Shown: piece after piece, positions 56,294-64,000 of the stretch
Numbering within the stretch: position 1 is the stretch's first letter
Layout of the letters: each line of letters opens with the position of its first letter
Source: an uncultured Hyphomonadaceae bacterium
GTDB lineage: Bacteria; Pseudomonadota; Alphaproteobacteria; Caulobacterales; Hyphomonadaceae
Direction: 5' to 3'
DNA: 64,000 nt
Assembly (NCBI GenBank): GCA_913057945.1
Contig: CAJXOF010000015.1
Span: 1-64,000 of the forward strand
Position numbers and translations under genes: made by a program
The notes under the pieces: model-generated
Told to the model about the DNA's origin: nothing
Databases searched by the model: none
What the model saw: only the letters and a program-made list of their open reading frames with translations

Positions 56294-58849
56294 TTAGAAT
56301 CTGGTTGAGGTCGAGAACCGGAACGTCTCTGTCCGGTCATAGTCTTCCCGTCTGAGAATTTGGGAGAAGTCGAAACGGATGGGTCCAAACGGGGAATCCC
56401 AGAACACGCTTAGACCAGCAGAGGCACGCATCGACGCAGCCGTCTTGGTCAGCCGGACTGCCGGCAACCCGGTTGAAGTATCGGTGAAATAGATCGTCGG
56501 CCCGACGTCTGGTCCGCGTAGCGAGCCTAGCGCTCCGGCCTCGGCGAATAGCGCGCTCCGGATACCGTATTCCTCCGGGAGGAAGTTCGGAAGGCTCAGC
56601 TCGAATGTGCTCTGATAGTACACGTTCCCGCCTTGGGAATTCAACCGGCGGGTCTGCACGACTTCGCCCGTCTCCGGATCGACGACACGTACAATCTCTC
56701 TTGGTCCGATGCCCGCCACGTCAAATCCACGGAACGTGCTACCGCCGCGGAAGAAGCGGTTGTTGATCCGAACCCCCTGATTATCTTCCAGCGGGAAAAC
56801 ATAACCGCCCGAGAGCCGGAGACTTGCAATCACATCGCGCCAGATGCCCCGATACAACGTCGCGCTGGACTCTGTGCGTAGATATTTCACATCACCGCCG
56901 ATGCCCGCGAGGTCCTGACTGAACCGGAAGTCAAAACCGCGTGATGGCGTGATCGGATCATTTGTCCGGTCCCAGAAGAAATTATACCCGAGGATCGAAG
57001 AGAGATCGCTTCGCTCGGCACGGCAGATGGGGTCTCTCAGAACATAGTCGCGCGAACATTGGTCCACGACTCGTTGCCCCGCACCGGCATCGCCCTCTTC
57101 AACGAGACGGTAGCGGTCATCCGTCAAATCTGTCGGGGTGTCGGCCCCTTCGATCTGAATCCGGTCGTTAACGAAGAAGCCGTTTTCATCAATGATGTAA
57201 TTGCGGTCGAGGACATTCACTTCATCCGTCTGGAGTCGGTAGCTCAGCCCAAGCTGCATCCGCTCTGTCAGCGGGAAGCCAAGCCGGACACCGGCACCAA
57301 TGGTTTCACTGCTAAAGCCGGAATAGTCTTCATAGTCCTGACGCGTGGCGTACGCATCAATTCCGCCGGAGAGGTTACGGTCGAACAGTCTCGGCTCGGT
57401 GAAGCGGAAATCGAGGATCTGCTGGCGGCTTGAGGCCGACACGCGCGCGACAACAGACTGGCCGCGGCCCCTCAAATTGCGCTGCGAGGCACTGACATCC
57501 AGCAGGTAAGCGTCCACCGACGAGAAGCCGGCCGCAAAGGAAAGTTCGCCTGTCGGCTGTTCCTCGACCTTGATGTCGACGATTGTACGGTCTGGATCTT
57601 CGGAGGGCGTCTCGACAACTTCGACATTTTTGAAATAGCCAAGCGCCCGAACGCGGTTCTTGGAACGATCCAGCAGAATACGGTTGAAGGCGTCACCTTC
57701 GGAGATACGCAATTCGCGGCGAATGACGCGGTCGAGTGTCTGCGTGTTGCCGACAATATTGATCCGGTCGATATAGACACGCGGGCCTTCATCCACAGCG
57801 AAGGTGACATCAATCAGGCCCGTCTCGGGATTAACGTCCAGCTGTGGGCGGACATCGACGAAGGCATACCCTGCGATACCGGCCGCATAGGTCAGAGAGT
57901 CGATCGTGTCCTCGATTGAATCGCCCCGGAACAGGGAATTCGATTCAATCGGCACGGCGCGGCGCAGAGCCTCAGCGTTCAGCTTCTCGAGCGCGGTTTC
58001 CACCTTCACTTCGCCGAAATAGTACTGACGTCCCTCATCCACCGTCATGGTGATGTAGAAGTCTTTCTGGTCTGGCGTCAGTTCAGCCACCGCCGAGGTC
58101 ACGCGAAAATCATAATAGCCATTGTTCTGATAGAACTGGCGCAACAGGTCGCGGTCATATTCCAGACGGCCCGGATCATAATTGTCGTTCGAACTGAAGA
58201 ACCGCCAGAGGCGCGATTGCCGGGTGACAATCTCGCTGCGCAAACGGGAATCCGAATAGGCTTGGTTGCCGATGAAATTGATTGCCCGCACACCAGTGAC
58301 AGGACCTTCGGTGATTTCGAAAATCAGGTCTACACGGTTCTGTTCAAGCGGCTTGTATTGCGGTTCGACCTTGGCGGCGAACCGACCTGACTGCCGGTAG
58401 AGTTCCAGAATGCGCTGGACGTCCGATTGGACCCGCGCAGCTGTGAAGATTCCGCGGGGAGCCGCCTGGATGTCTTCCTTCAGCTTGTCGTCCTTCAGGG
58501 CGCTGTTGCCCTCGAACACGACACGGTTGATGATCGGGTTCTCGACCACGCGCACGACCAGATTGTCGTCGACACGGTCAATGGACACATCTGCGAACAA
58601 GTTGGTTGCAAAGAGCGTTTTCAGGGACAGGTCGATCCGGTCAGGATCAAAGGCATCGCCCGGCTCGACGAGAAGGTAGGATTGAACCGTCCGCGCCTCG
58701 ATCCGCTGGTTGCCTTCGACAAGGATGGACCGGATCGTGCCGCCATAGCGGCTGTCTTCCTGTGCATCGGCAGTGCCCATGGGAACAAGCGCGGTGTTCA
58801 CAGCCAGAACGCTGCTCGCCATCATGGTTGCTGCAAGAAACTTACGCAT
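56294..58849 (-). CDS. bamA: outer membrane protein assembly factor BamA
   Basis: 851 aa from the ATG at 58849 (a GTG three codons earlier is too close to the AGAGAG site). Signal peptide ends near TADAQ. Five POTRA domains follow (IRSILVEGNQRIEARTVQSYLLVEPGD is the first), then a 16-strand Omp85 barrel with the lid-loop signature F-R-G-F as GGSTFRGFDVAGIGPR, ending in the C-terminal aromatic F (STRF). Core of the BAM machine. The order rseP-bamA-skp-lpxD is conserved across proteobacteria. Confidence 0.98.
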   Translation of the reverse strand: MRKFLAATMMASSVLAVNTALVPMGTADAQEDSRYGGTIRSILVEGNQRIEARTVQSYLLVEPGDAFDPDRIDLSLKTLFATNLFADVSIDRVDDNLVVRVVENPIINRVVFEGNSALKDDKLKEDIQAAPRGIFTAARVQSDVQRILELYRQSGRFAAKVEPQYKPLEQNRVDLIFEITEGPVTGVRAINFIGNQAYSDSRLRSEIVTRQSRLWRFFSSNDNYDPGRLEYDRDLLRQFYQNNGYYDFRVTSAVAELTPDQKDFYITMTVDEGRQYYFGEVKVETALEKLNAEALRRAVPIESNSLFRGDSIEDTIDSLTYAAGIAGYAFVDVRPQLDVNPETGLIDVTFAVDEGPRVYIDRINIVGNTQTLDRVIRRELRISEGDAFNRILLDRSKNRVRALGYFKNVEVVETPSEDPDRTIVDIKVEEQPTGELSFAAGFSSVDAYLLDVSASQRNLRGRGQSVVARVSASSRQQILDFRFTEPRLFDRNLSGGIDAYATRQDYEDYSGFSSETIGAGVRLGFPLTERMQLGLSYRLQTDEVNVLDRNYIIDENGFFVNDRIQIEGADTPTDLTDDRYRLVEEGDAGAGQRVVDQCSRDYVLRDPICRAERSDLSSILGYNFFWDRTNDPITPSRGFDFRFSQDLAGIGGDVKYLRTESSATLYRGIWRDVIASLRLSGGYVFPLEDNQGVRINNRFFRGGSTFRGFDVAGIGPREIVRVVDPETGEVVQTRRLNSQGGNVYYQSTFELSLPNFLPEEYGIRSALFAEAGALGSLRGPDVGPTIYFTDTSTGLPAVRLTKTAASMRASAGLSVFWDSPFGPIRFDFSQILRREDYDRTETFRFSTSTRF

Positions 58850-58885
58850 CGTCGACACACTCTCTGGTTAATTTTGGCGGGCGGT

Positions 58886-60055
58886 TCAGCCGCCTCTCGC
58901 TCCGAACAGGCCTGTCTCGATGATATCACCCCAGGTGATCACCACGACCATTCCCAATAACAGGATCAACCCGAATGTCAGGGCCACCTCCTGCACTTTT
59001 TGCGGCATTTCCCTGCCGACGATGGCCTCGTATGCATTAAATACAAGGTGTCCGCCATCCAGAACCGGCAGCGGAAGGAGATTGAAAAACCCAACGCCCA
59101 CAGAGATCGCGGCGCAAATACTGGCGAGCATCCAGAAGAGGAGTTCCAGTTTTTGGCCGGTCGTGGCCTGTTCCTGATTCCAGACCTGGTTAACCGCCCG
59201 GCGGGAGATATCTCCGATCCCGACCGGGCCAGTCATCGCATGCATGGACATCTTACCCGTAACGATTCGGGTGAGCATGGTGACCGTTCGATCGATTGTG
59301 GCACCCGTCTCGATAACGCCCTGCCCGACCGCTTCGATCGGATTGTACGTAATGTGCTCTCCATACGACACGGCTCCGATCATTACTCCGATGGTCGCTT
59401 GGGGTACCCTTTGGCCGAAATCATTTTCGCGGACGACCTCGTCCGGCGTCACGACCAGGGTTTGTTCGGAATCGCTTCTCTGAACCAGGAAATCGATGGG
59501 CTCATTCGGATTAAGAATGATTTCGATCAACACTTCGGAGGAATCGCTGACTGTTTTGCCATTCACCGACAGGATCACATCACCTGCCTGCATACCGGCC
59601 TCGGCAGCCGCGCCATGCGGGCTCACATCAGCGATGCCGACTTTCATGTTCGGCCGTCCATGAACCCCAATAATCAGCGCGAATATCAAGGTCGAGAGAA
59701 TGAAGTTTGCAAATGGTCCGGCCAGGCTGACGAGCGAACGTTGGCCGACGCCAAGGTCAGGATAGGCTTTACCAATTGGCCCTTGCTCAATCTTGCCGAC
59801 ATCTCCGGCCATCTGGCTTTCGCCGACAAACTTCACGAATCCGCCGAGCGGAATCCAGTTCACCCGCCAGCGTGTGCCGTGCTTGTCGGTTCTTTCAAAG
59901 ATCGGCTTCCCGAAGCCCACGGAAAAGGATTCGACGGCCGCGCCGAACCACCGGCCAACGATATAATGGCCATATTCATGTACGATAACCACGATGCCCA
60001 TCATGAAAATCAGGCAAAATAGAAACAGTGGCCCCTGGCTGAGCACATCACCCAA
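58886..60055 (-). CDS. rseP: site-2 intramembrane metalloprotease RseP
   Basis: 389 aa. Zinc motif H26-E-Y-G-H30 in the first membrane helix, a single PDZ domain (about 120-205; GMQAGDVILSVNGKTV), and the second active-site motif LLPLPVLDGGHL near the C-terminus. Cleaves membrane-bound anti-sigma factors and signal peptide remnants. The start appears to be TTG at 60055: a GGGAGG site over the dxr stop is 8 bases upstream, while the next GTG is three codons later. Confidence 0.95.
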   Translation of the reverse strand: MGDVLSQGPLFLFCLIFMMGIVVIVHEYGHYIVGRWFGAAVESFSVGFGKPIFERTDKHGTRWRVNWIPLGGFVKFVGESQMAGDVGKIEQGPIGKAYPDLGVGQRSLVSLAGPFANFILSTLIFALIIGVHGRPNMKVGIADVSPHGAAAEAGMQAGDVILSVNGKTVSDSSEVLIEIILNPNEPIDFLVQRSDSEQTLVVTPDEVVRENDFGQRVPQATIGVMIGAVSYGEHITYNPIEAVGQGVIETGATIDRTVTMLTRIVTGKMSMHAMTGPVGIGDISRRAVNQVWNQEQATTGQKLELLFWMLASICAAISVGVGFFNLLPLPVLDGGHLVFNAYEAIVGREMPQKVQEVALTFGLILLLGMVVVITWGDIIETGLFGARGG

Positions 60056-60059
60056 AACG

Positions 60060-61256
60060 TTATCCTCCCGTACGACGCTCGGTCTTCTCTAGAACGTCGC
60101 GTGCCGTTTCTCGACTGAAACGGTCCAGAAAAGCAATCTCTTCCAGAGTATCACAGGCGATTCCGTGCATATTTCCTGAAAAATAGCGGTTCAACGTCTC
60201 TTCCACGATCCAACTTATGTCTAGAAATCCGCATTGACCCGCAATAAATGCAGAAACAGCCAGTTCATTAGCACAATTTAATATCGTCGTGGCCTGAACC
60301 CCTTGGGCATACGCCTGCCGTGCCAGACGAATAGCGGGAAACCGGGTTTCATCCACAGGTTCAAAGTCCAAATGCCCTAATTCTGTGAGATTCAGACGGT
60401 CCACAATTGTCGGAATCCGATCGGGCCAGCCGAGGGCGTAGGAAATAGGAGTTTTCATGTCCGGAGCGCCAAGTTGGGCAATAACAGACCCATCGGTAAA
60501 GTGCGCCATGCCGTGAATGATCGACTGGGGATGGATAATGATGTCGATACGCTCCCCTTCGACATCGAACAGGAACCCAGCCTCGATGAATTCGAGCGCC
60601 TTGTTCATGAGCGTCGCGCTATCAATCGAATTCTTGATGCCCATGCTCCAATTGGGATGGGCGGCCGCCTGCTTGGGGGTCGCGGTAAGCATGTCTTCGA
60701 GAGAGGCTGTCCGAAACGGACCGCCCGACGCCGTGATCGTCAACTTTTCCAAAGAGCGGCCATCTCCGAGGCATTGGAAAATGGCCGAATGTTCCGAATC
60801 TACGGGCAGAATGTTTACGCCCTTGCGACGAGCCTCGTTGAGGATCAGCTTACCGCCGCACACAATACTTTCCTTGTTCGCAATAGCGACGTGATTGCCG
60901 GCCCGGACCGCCGATATTGTAGACTTCAGACCAGCTGCCCCCACGATTGCCGCCAGCACGCGATCTGCTGGACGTGCAGCAGCTTCCGCAATCGCTGTTT
61001 CACCCGCTGCAGCCTCGACATCCGTATTGGCCAGACAAGCCTGCAACTCGGGTAGCTTTGACTCGTCTGCAATAACCGCAATTTCGGCTTTGAATTCAAT
61101 CGCCTGCGCCGCTAGCGACTGAGCGTCAGATCCTGCGGCCAGAGCCACAATCTGAAAGTTCTCTGAAGTATTGTTGTTCGCATGTCGCACGACGTCCAGT
61201 GCCGACTGGCCGATCGATCCGGTCGATCCCATGATGCTGACTCGGCGAATACTCAT
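60060..61256 (-). CDS. dxr: 1-deoxy-D-xylulose 5-phosphate reductoisomerase
   Basis: 398 aa from the ATG at 61256, which overlaps the cdsA stop by one base; the long in-frame upstream extension lies inside cdsA and is spurious. NADPH-binding GSTGSIG (10-16), IANKESIVCGG, LPVDSEHSAIFQCL, TASGGPFR, and HPNWSMGIKNSIDSATLMNK identify Dxr. Second step of the MEP isoprenoid pathway, supplying the IPP and DMAPP that UppS, encoded two genes upstream, polymerises. Confidence 0.97.
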   Translation of the reverse strand: MSIRRVSIMGSTGSIGQSALDVVRHANNNTSENFQIVALAAGSDAQSLAAQAIEFKAEIAVIADESKLPELQACLANTDVEAAAGETAIAEAAARPADRVLAAIVGAAGLKSTISAVRAGNHVAIANKESIVCGGKLILNEARRKGVNILPVDSEHSAIFQCLGDGRSLEKLTITASGGPFRTASLEDMLTATPKQAAAHPNWSMGIKNSIDSATLMNKALEFIEAGFLFDVEGERIDIIIHPQSIIHGMAHFTDGSVIAQLGAPDMKTPISYALGWPDRIPTIVDRLNLTELGHLDFEPVDETRFPAIRLARQAYAQGVQATTILNCANELAVSAFIAGQCGFLDISWIVEETLNRYFSGNMHGIACDTLEEIAFLDRFSRETARDVLEKTERRTGG

Positions 61257-62077
61257 CAGGACAATCCCAGAGCATTCGAAAGCGCCGGAAAACTCCAAAG
61301 CAACAGCGACCCGACCACGCCAACTGCGCCGAGCCCATCGACCCGGTCCAACACGCCGCCATGGCCAGGAAGCAGATTGCTGGAATCCTTGACCTTGAAC
61401 CGGCGCTTGAGACCACTTTCCATCAGGTCTCCAATCTGCGCCGTGAGGGACAGGCTCATGCCGACAATGACCCACAGCACAACGCTCGCCTGCTGCAAAT
61501 CAGCCGCCGCGATCCCGCAAACACCGGTAAACAGGAGCGCGCCTGTGGCGCCGCTCCACGTCTTGTTGGGGCTCTCCTGTGGCAACAGGCGCGGACCACC
61601 CATGCCCCGCCCGACAAAGTATGCCGCTGCGTCAGACGCCCAGACGAAGGACATGAAATAGAGGGCCACCGTGCGTCCGTCCCAAGGACCTTCCCGTAAG
61701 ATCCAGAGCCCCGCAGCCATCGCCGTCACATACAACCAGCCTAGCATGGCAGAGGACCGGATGCGTAAGCCGCCAGCATTGGACACGAAGGCAAGGGCCA
61801 ACCCGAAGCATCCAAGGAAAACGTGAAGCCAGGATATTTCCAGAGGTAAGCTCAAGCAAAAGAGTGCCGTTGCGCCGCTCAGGAGCCAGCCGCGCGGATG
61901 ACCGCTCATGCCGGCCCACTCCCACGCCATGATCCCGCCAAAAAGCGCGCAGGCCACAGCGAGCCACCAGCCGCCGGACCAGACCACGAATAAGCCGGCC
62001 GGGATCAGGATGGCGGCCGTCAGAAGGCGCAGACCGAGTTGCGAGAAACGCCGTTCAGGCGGGGTCCAATCGCCCAT
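61256..62077 (-). CDS. cdsA: phosphatidate cytidylyltransferase
   Basis: 273 aa polytopic membrane enzyme with about seven or eight hydrophobic segments. The C-terminal signature S-x-x-K-R-x-x-K-D-x-x-x-x-x-P-G-H-G-G-x-x-D-R appears as SGLKRRFKVKDSSNLLPGHGG then VLDRVDG. Makes CDP-diacylglycerol from CTP and phosphatidic acid. The start overlaps the uppS stop and the stop overlaps the dxr start. Confidence 0.96.
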   Translation of the reverse strand: MGDWTPPERRFSQLGLRLLTAAILIPAGLFVVWSGGWWLAVACALFGGIMAWEWAGMSGHPRGWLLSGATALFCLSLPLEISWLHVFLGCFGLALAFVSNAGGLRIRSSAMLGWLYVTAMAAGLWILREGPWDGRTVALYFMSFVWASDAAAYFVGRGMGGPRLLPQESPNKTWSGATGALLFTGVCGIAAADLQQASVVLWVIVGMSLSLTAQIGDLMESGLKRRFKVKDSSNLLPGHGGVLDRVDGLGAVGVVGSLLLWSFPALSNALGLS

Positions 62078-62838
62078 TATGCGTCTCCCGTCGAAACAGC
62101 GCCAAAGCGGCGCTCCCTGTCGCTATAGATCGCAACCGCCTTTTCAAGCCACGTGCGGTCGAAGTCCGGCCACAACACGTCGAAGAAGACGAGTTCGCTA
62201 TAGGCAACCTGCCATAGCAGGAAATTGCTCAGCCGGTATTCCCCACTGGTCCGTACCAACAAGTCCGGATCGGGCATGTCGGCTGTGTCGAGATAGGAAG
62301 CAAGCACGTCTTCGCTGACATCCTCCGGCTGGACTGCTCCCCTTGCGACATCGACGGACAGCGCCCGCACGGCTCGGGCGATTTCCTCGCGACCGCCATA
62401 GTTGAACGCAATATTGAGGACAAAATCCGAGTTTGAGGCCGTTTCGCGTTCGGCCTTCTCGACCAGCTCAGCGATATCATCCGGGAGGCCTTCACGGCGA
62501 CCAATGACGTTGATCTTGACGCCTTCCTTCTTCAGCCGTCCGAGATCTTTCTTGATGAAGGTCTTCAGAAGGCCGAACAACGCATTGACCTCCGCTGCGG
62601 GGCGGCGCCAGTTCTCTGTGGAAAAGGAATAAACCGTCAGATATCGAACGCCGATCTCTCCAGCGGCTTCGACAGTCCGGCGCAGGGCTTCGACGCCGCG
62701 CTCATGACCGGCTGCCCGCGGCAAGCCACGGGCTTTCGCCCACCGACCATTCCCATCCATGATGATGGCAATGTGAGCGGGTACGCGAGATGCGCCCGCA
62801 TGCGTGTCGGACGGCGCAGAGGCGTCGTCAGTCGACAT
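62077..62838 (-). CDS. uppS: undecaprenyl diphosphate synthase
   Basis: 253 aa cis-prenyltransferase. IIMDGNGRWAKARGLPRAAGHERGVEALRR supplies the catalytic Asp and pyrophosphate-binding residues. FSTENWRRP, FNYGGREEI and the C-terminal PDLLVRTSGEYRLSNFLLWQ segments are diagnostic. Makes the C55 carrier lipid for peptidoglycan and other envelope glycans. TGATG overlap with frr. Confidence 0.97.
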   Translation of the reverse strand: MSTDDASAPSDTHAGASRVPAHIAIIMDGNGRWAKARGLPRAAGHERGVEALRRTVEAAGEIGVRYLTVYSFSTENWRRPAAEVNALFGLLKTFIKKDLGRLKKEGVKINVIGRREGLPDDIAELVEKAERETASNSDFVLNIAFNYGGREEIARAVRALSVDVARGAVQPEDVSEDVLASYLDTADMPDPDLLVRTSGEYRLSNFLLWQVAYSELVFFDVLWPDFDRTWLEKAVAIYSDRERRFGAVSTGDA

Positions 62839-63392
62839 CAGACCTGCATAATCTCCGCTTCTTTGGCTTTCAGTGCGTCGTCAACTTTACTTACATAGAG
62901 GTCTGTCAGTTTCTGGACCTCGTCGGACAGGGAATGATGACGGTCTTCACTGATATCCCCGTCCTTCTCCATCTTCTTGAGAGAATCCATTCCGTCGCGG
63001 CGAATGTTACGAACCGCAACGCGTGCCGCCTCAGCGTATTTGCCAGCCACTTTCTGAAGTTCGACGCGGCGTTCCTCGTTGAGTGGCGGAATGGGAATGC
63101 GCAGGTTTTGACCATCGGTAACCGGGTTCAGCCCTAGACCGGAATCGCGAATGGCGCGATCGGTCGCGCCAACGACCGTCTTGTCCCAGACATTCACTGA
63201 CAGCATGCGGTTGTCGGAAACGGTCACAGAAGCAACCTGGTTCAAAGGCACGGTGGACCCATAGGCTGGAACCATGACGGAATCCAGGAGGTTCACAGAT
63301 GCCCGGCCTGTTCGCAGGCCGCTGAATTCGGTGGAGAGAGACGCCAGTGCGCCTTCCATCCGGCGCTCAAGATCCTTCTTGTCATAGCTCAT
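62838..63392 (-). CDS. frr: ribosome recycling factor
   Basis: 184 aa, standard length. [50 protein letters not shown] and the C-terminal three-helix bundle with [26 protein letters not shown] are characteristic. Releases ribosomes from mRNA after termination, together with EF-G. Five bases downstream of pyrH, the conserved order in bacteria. Confidence 0.98.
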   Translation of the reverse strand: MSYDKKDLERRMEGALASLSTEFSGLRTGRASVNLLDSVMVPAYGSTVPLNQVASVTVSDNRMLSVNVWDKTVVGATDRAIRDSGLGLNPVTDGQNLRIPIPPLNEERRVELQKVAGKYAEAARVAVRNIRRDGMDSLKKMEKDGDISEDRHHSLSDEVQKLTDLYVSKVDDALKAKEAEIMQV

Positions 63393-63397
63393 GACAC

Positions 63398-64000
63398 TTA
63401 CGCTCCATGATTGGTAATTGTTGTCGATGTGCCCTTCCCGTGAAGGACCTTGAGGAGAGACCCCTCTTCCTTGAGCGAGAAGACCACGATTGGGATATTG
63501 TTGTCGCGCATCAGACTCACTGCTGATGGATCCATCACACGCAAATCCTTGGCCAGCAATTCCTGATAGCCAACCTCGTCATAACGGGTCGCATTGGCGT
63601 CAAGCTTCGGGTCGGCTGTATAGACGCCGTCCACCTGCGTACCTTTCAGCAGCGCGTCGCAATTCATCTCGATTGCGCGCAGGGCAGCGCCTGTATCGGT
63701 CGTGAAGAATGGGTTGCCGATGCCAGCCGCGAAGATGACAACGCGGCCCTTCTCCATATGGCGCTGGGCCCGGCGGCGAATATAGGGCTCGCAGATGGAT
63801 TCCATCCGGATTGCCGACTGGACGCGGGTCGGAACGCCGATACTTTCCAACACGCTTTGCATGGCCAGGGCGTTCATGATCGTCGCCAACATGCCCATGG
63901 AATCCGCCTGAGCGCGCTCCATGCCCTTTGCTGCGCCTGCGACCCCCCGGAAAATGTTGCCACCACCGATGACGAGGCAGATCTCCGCACCTGTCTCCTG
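63398..64000 (-). CDS. pyrH: UMP kinase, 5' part outside the window
   Basis: Partial; the reading frame stays open to the window edge. Visible part begins with [18 protein letters not shown], the phosphate-binding glycine-rich segment of PyrH, then [47 protein letters not shown], and the C-terminal [11 protein letters not shown]. Converts UMP to UDP. About 40 N-terminal residues are missing, judged from the usual family length of about 240. tsf and rpsB would be expected next upstream. Confidence 0.97.
   Translation of the reverse strand, partial: QETGAEICLVIGGGNIFRGVAGAAKGMERAQADSMGMLATIMNALAMQSVLESIGVPTRVQSAIRMESICEPYIRRRAQRHMEKGRVVIFAAGIGNPFFTTDTGAALRAIEMNCDALLKGTQVDGVYTADPKLDANATRYDEVGYQELLAKDLRVMDPSAVSLMRDNNIPIVVFSLKEEGSLLKVLHGKGTSTTITNHGA

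Noticed and set aside
61257..61475. 73-residue N-terminal extension of dxr
   Set aside because: It lies wholly inside cdsA in another frame, is Arg/Trp-rich and unlike any Dxr; the ATG at 61256 gives the normal length.

Overview
The window is a gene-dense (roughly 60% GC by eye) stretch of an alphaproteobacterial chromosome. The best fit is the Caulobacterales/Hyphomonadales group (Hyphomonadaceae-like); the genus cannot be fixed from sequence reading alone. The support is gene order typical of alphaproteobacteria (eno-ftsB-pdhABC-lpd; frr-uppS-cdsA-dxr-rseP-bamA-ompH-lpxD-lpxA-lpxI-lpxB), an E1-beta with its own lipoyl domain, LpxI instead of LpxH, and a PopA-like protein with a degenerate GGDEF domain. 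I see no prophage, insertion sequence, CRISPR array or rRNA; the only RNA genes are tRNA-Ser(TGA) and tRNA-Leu(TAG). This is core chromosome.

Layout. 1-0.5 kb: end of an OmpA-type protein. 0.5-6.3 kb: arginine succinyltransferase (AST) operon, with an M20 metallopeptidase at its head (a possible stand-in for AstE), astA, astD, astB and a zeta-class GST. 6.3-8.5 kb (minus): a degenerate DUF3089 protein, a DUF6285 protein and an APH-family kinase. 8.6-15.2 kb: DUF502 protein, recG, sdhE and mfd. 15.2-19.2 kb: popA-like gene, alpha-methylacyl-CoA racemase and a lipoprotein M19 dipeptidase. 19.3-27.2 kb: rpmF, eno, ftsB and the pyruvate dehydrogenase operon, which also carries a DUF5076 gene and an unrecognised small lipoprotein. 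27.2-30.8 kb: an NRAMP-fold transporter lacking the metal-binding motifs, coupled to pxpA-pxpB-pxpC (5-oxoprolinase). 31-36.7 kb (minus): rlpA, dacA, tmk, holB, tatD and an MBL hydrolase. 36.9-41.3 kb: two tRNAs, a CoA transferase, an enoyl-CoA hydratase-like protein, nnr and a SixA-like phosphatase. 41.7-45.8 kb: glnB-glnA, then clpX and clpP (minus). 45.9-51.8 kb: alpha/beta-hydrolase lipoprotein, pirin, M28 peptidase, rlmJ and a SelD-like FAD protein. 51.8-64 kb (minus): lipid A, BAM, isoprenoid and phospholipid genes, ending in a truncated pyrH.

How the parts work together. The cell-envelope block covers UMP kinase, ribosome recycling, polyprenyl and CDP-lipid synthesis, outer-membrane protein assembly and lipid A in one directional run. 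The AST, Pxp and GlnB/GlnA blocks all feed glutamate or nitrogen metabolism. clpX, clpP and the popA-like gene are functionally related if PopA here works as in Caulobacter, as the c-di-GMP-responsive adaptor for ClpXP proteolysis of CtrA, although they lie 28 kb apart.

The points most worth a second look are: the M20 peptidase in the AST operon; the motif-less NRAMP protein with PxpABC; the two extra genes inside the pdh operon; the PopA-like protein; and the habit of convergent gene pairs ending on overlapping stop codons (five of seven pairs). I see no obviously unknown multi-gene system.
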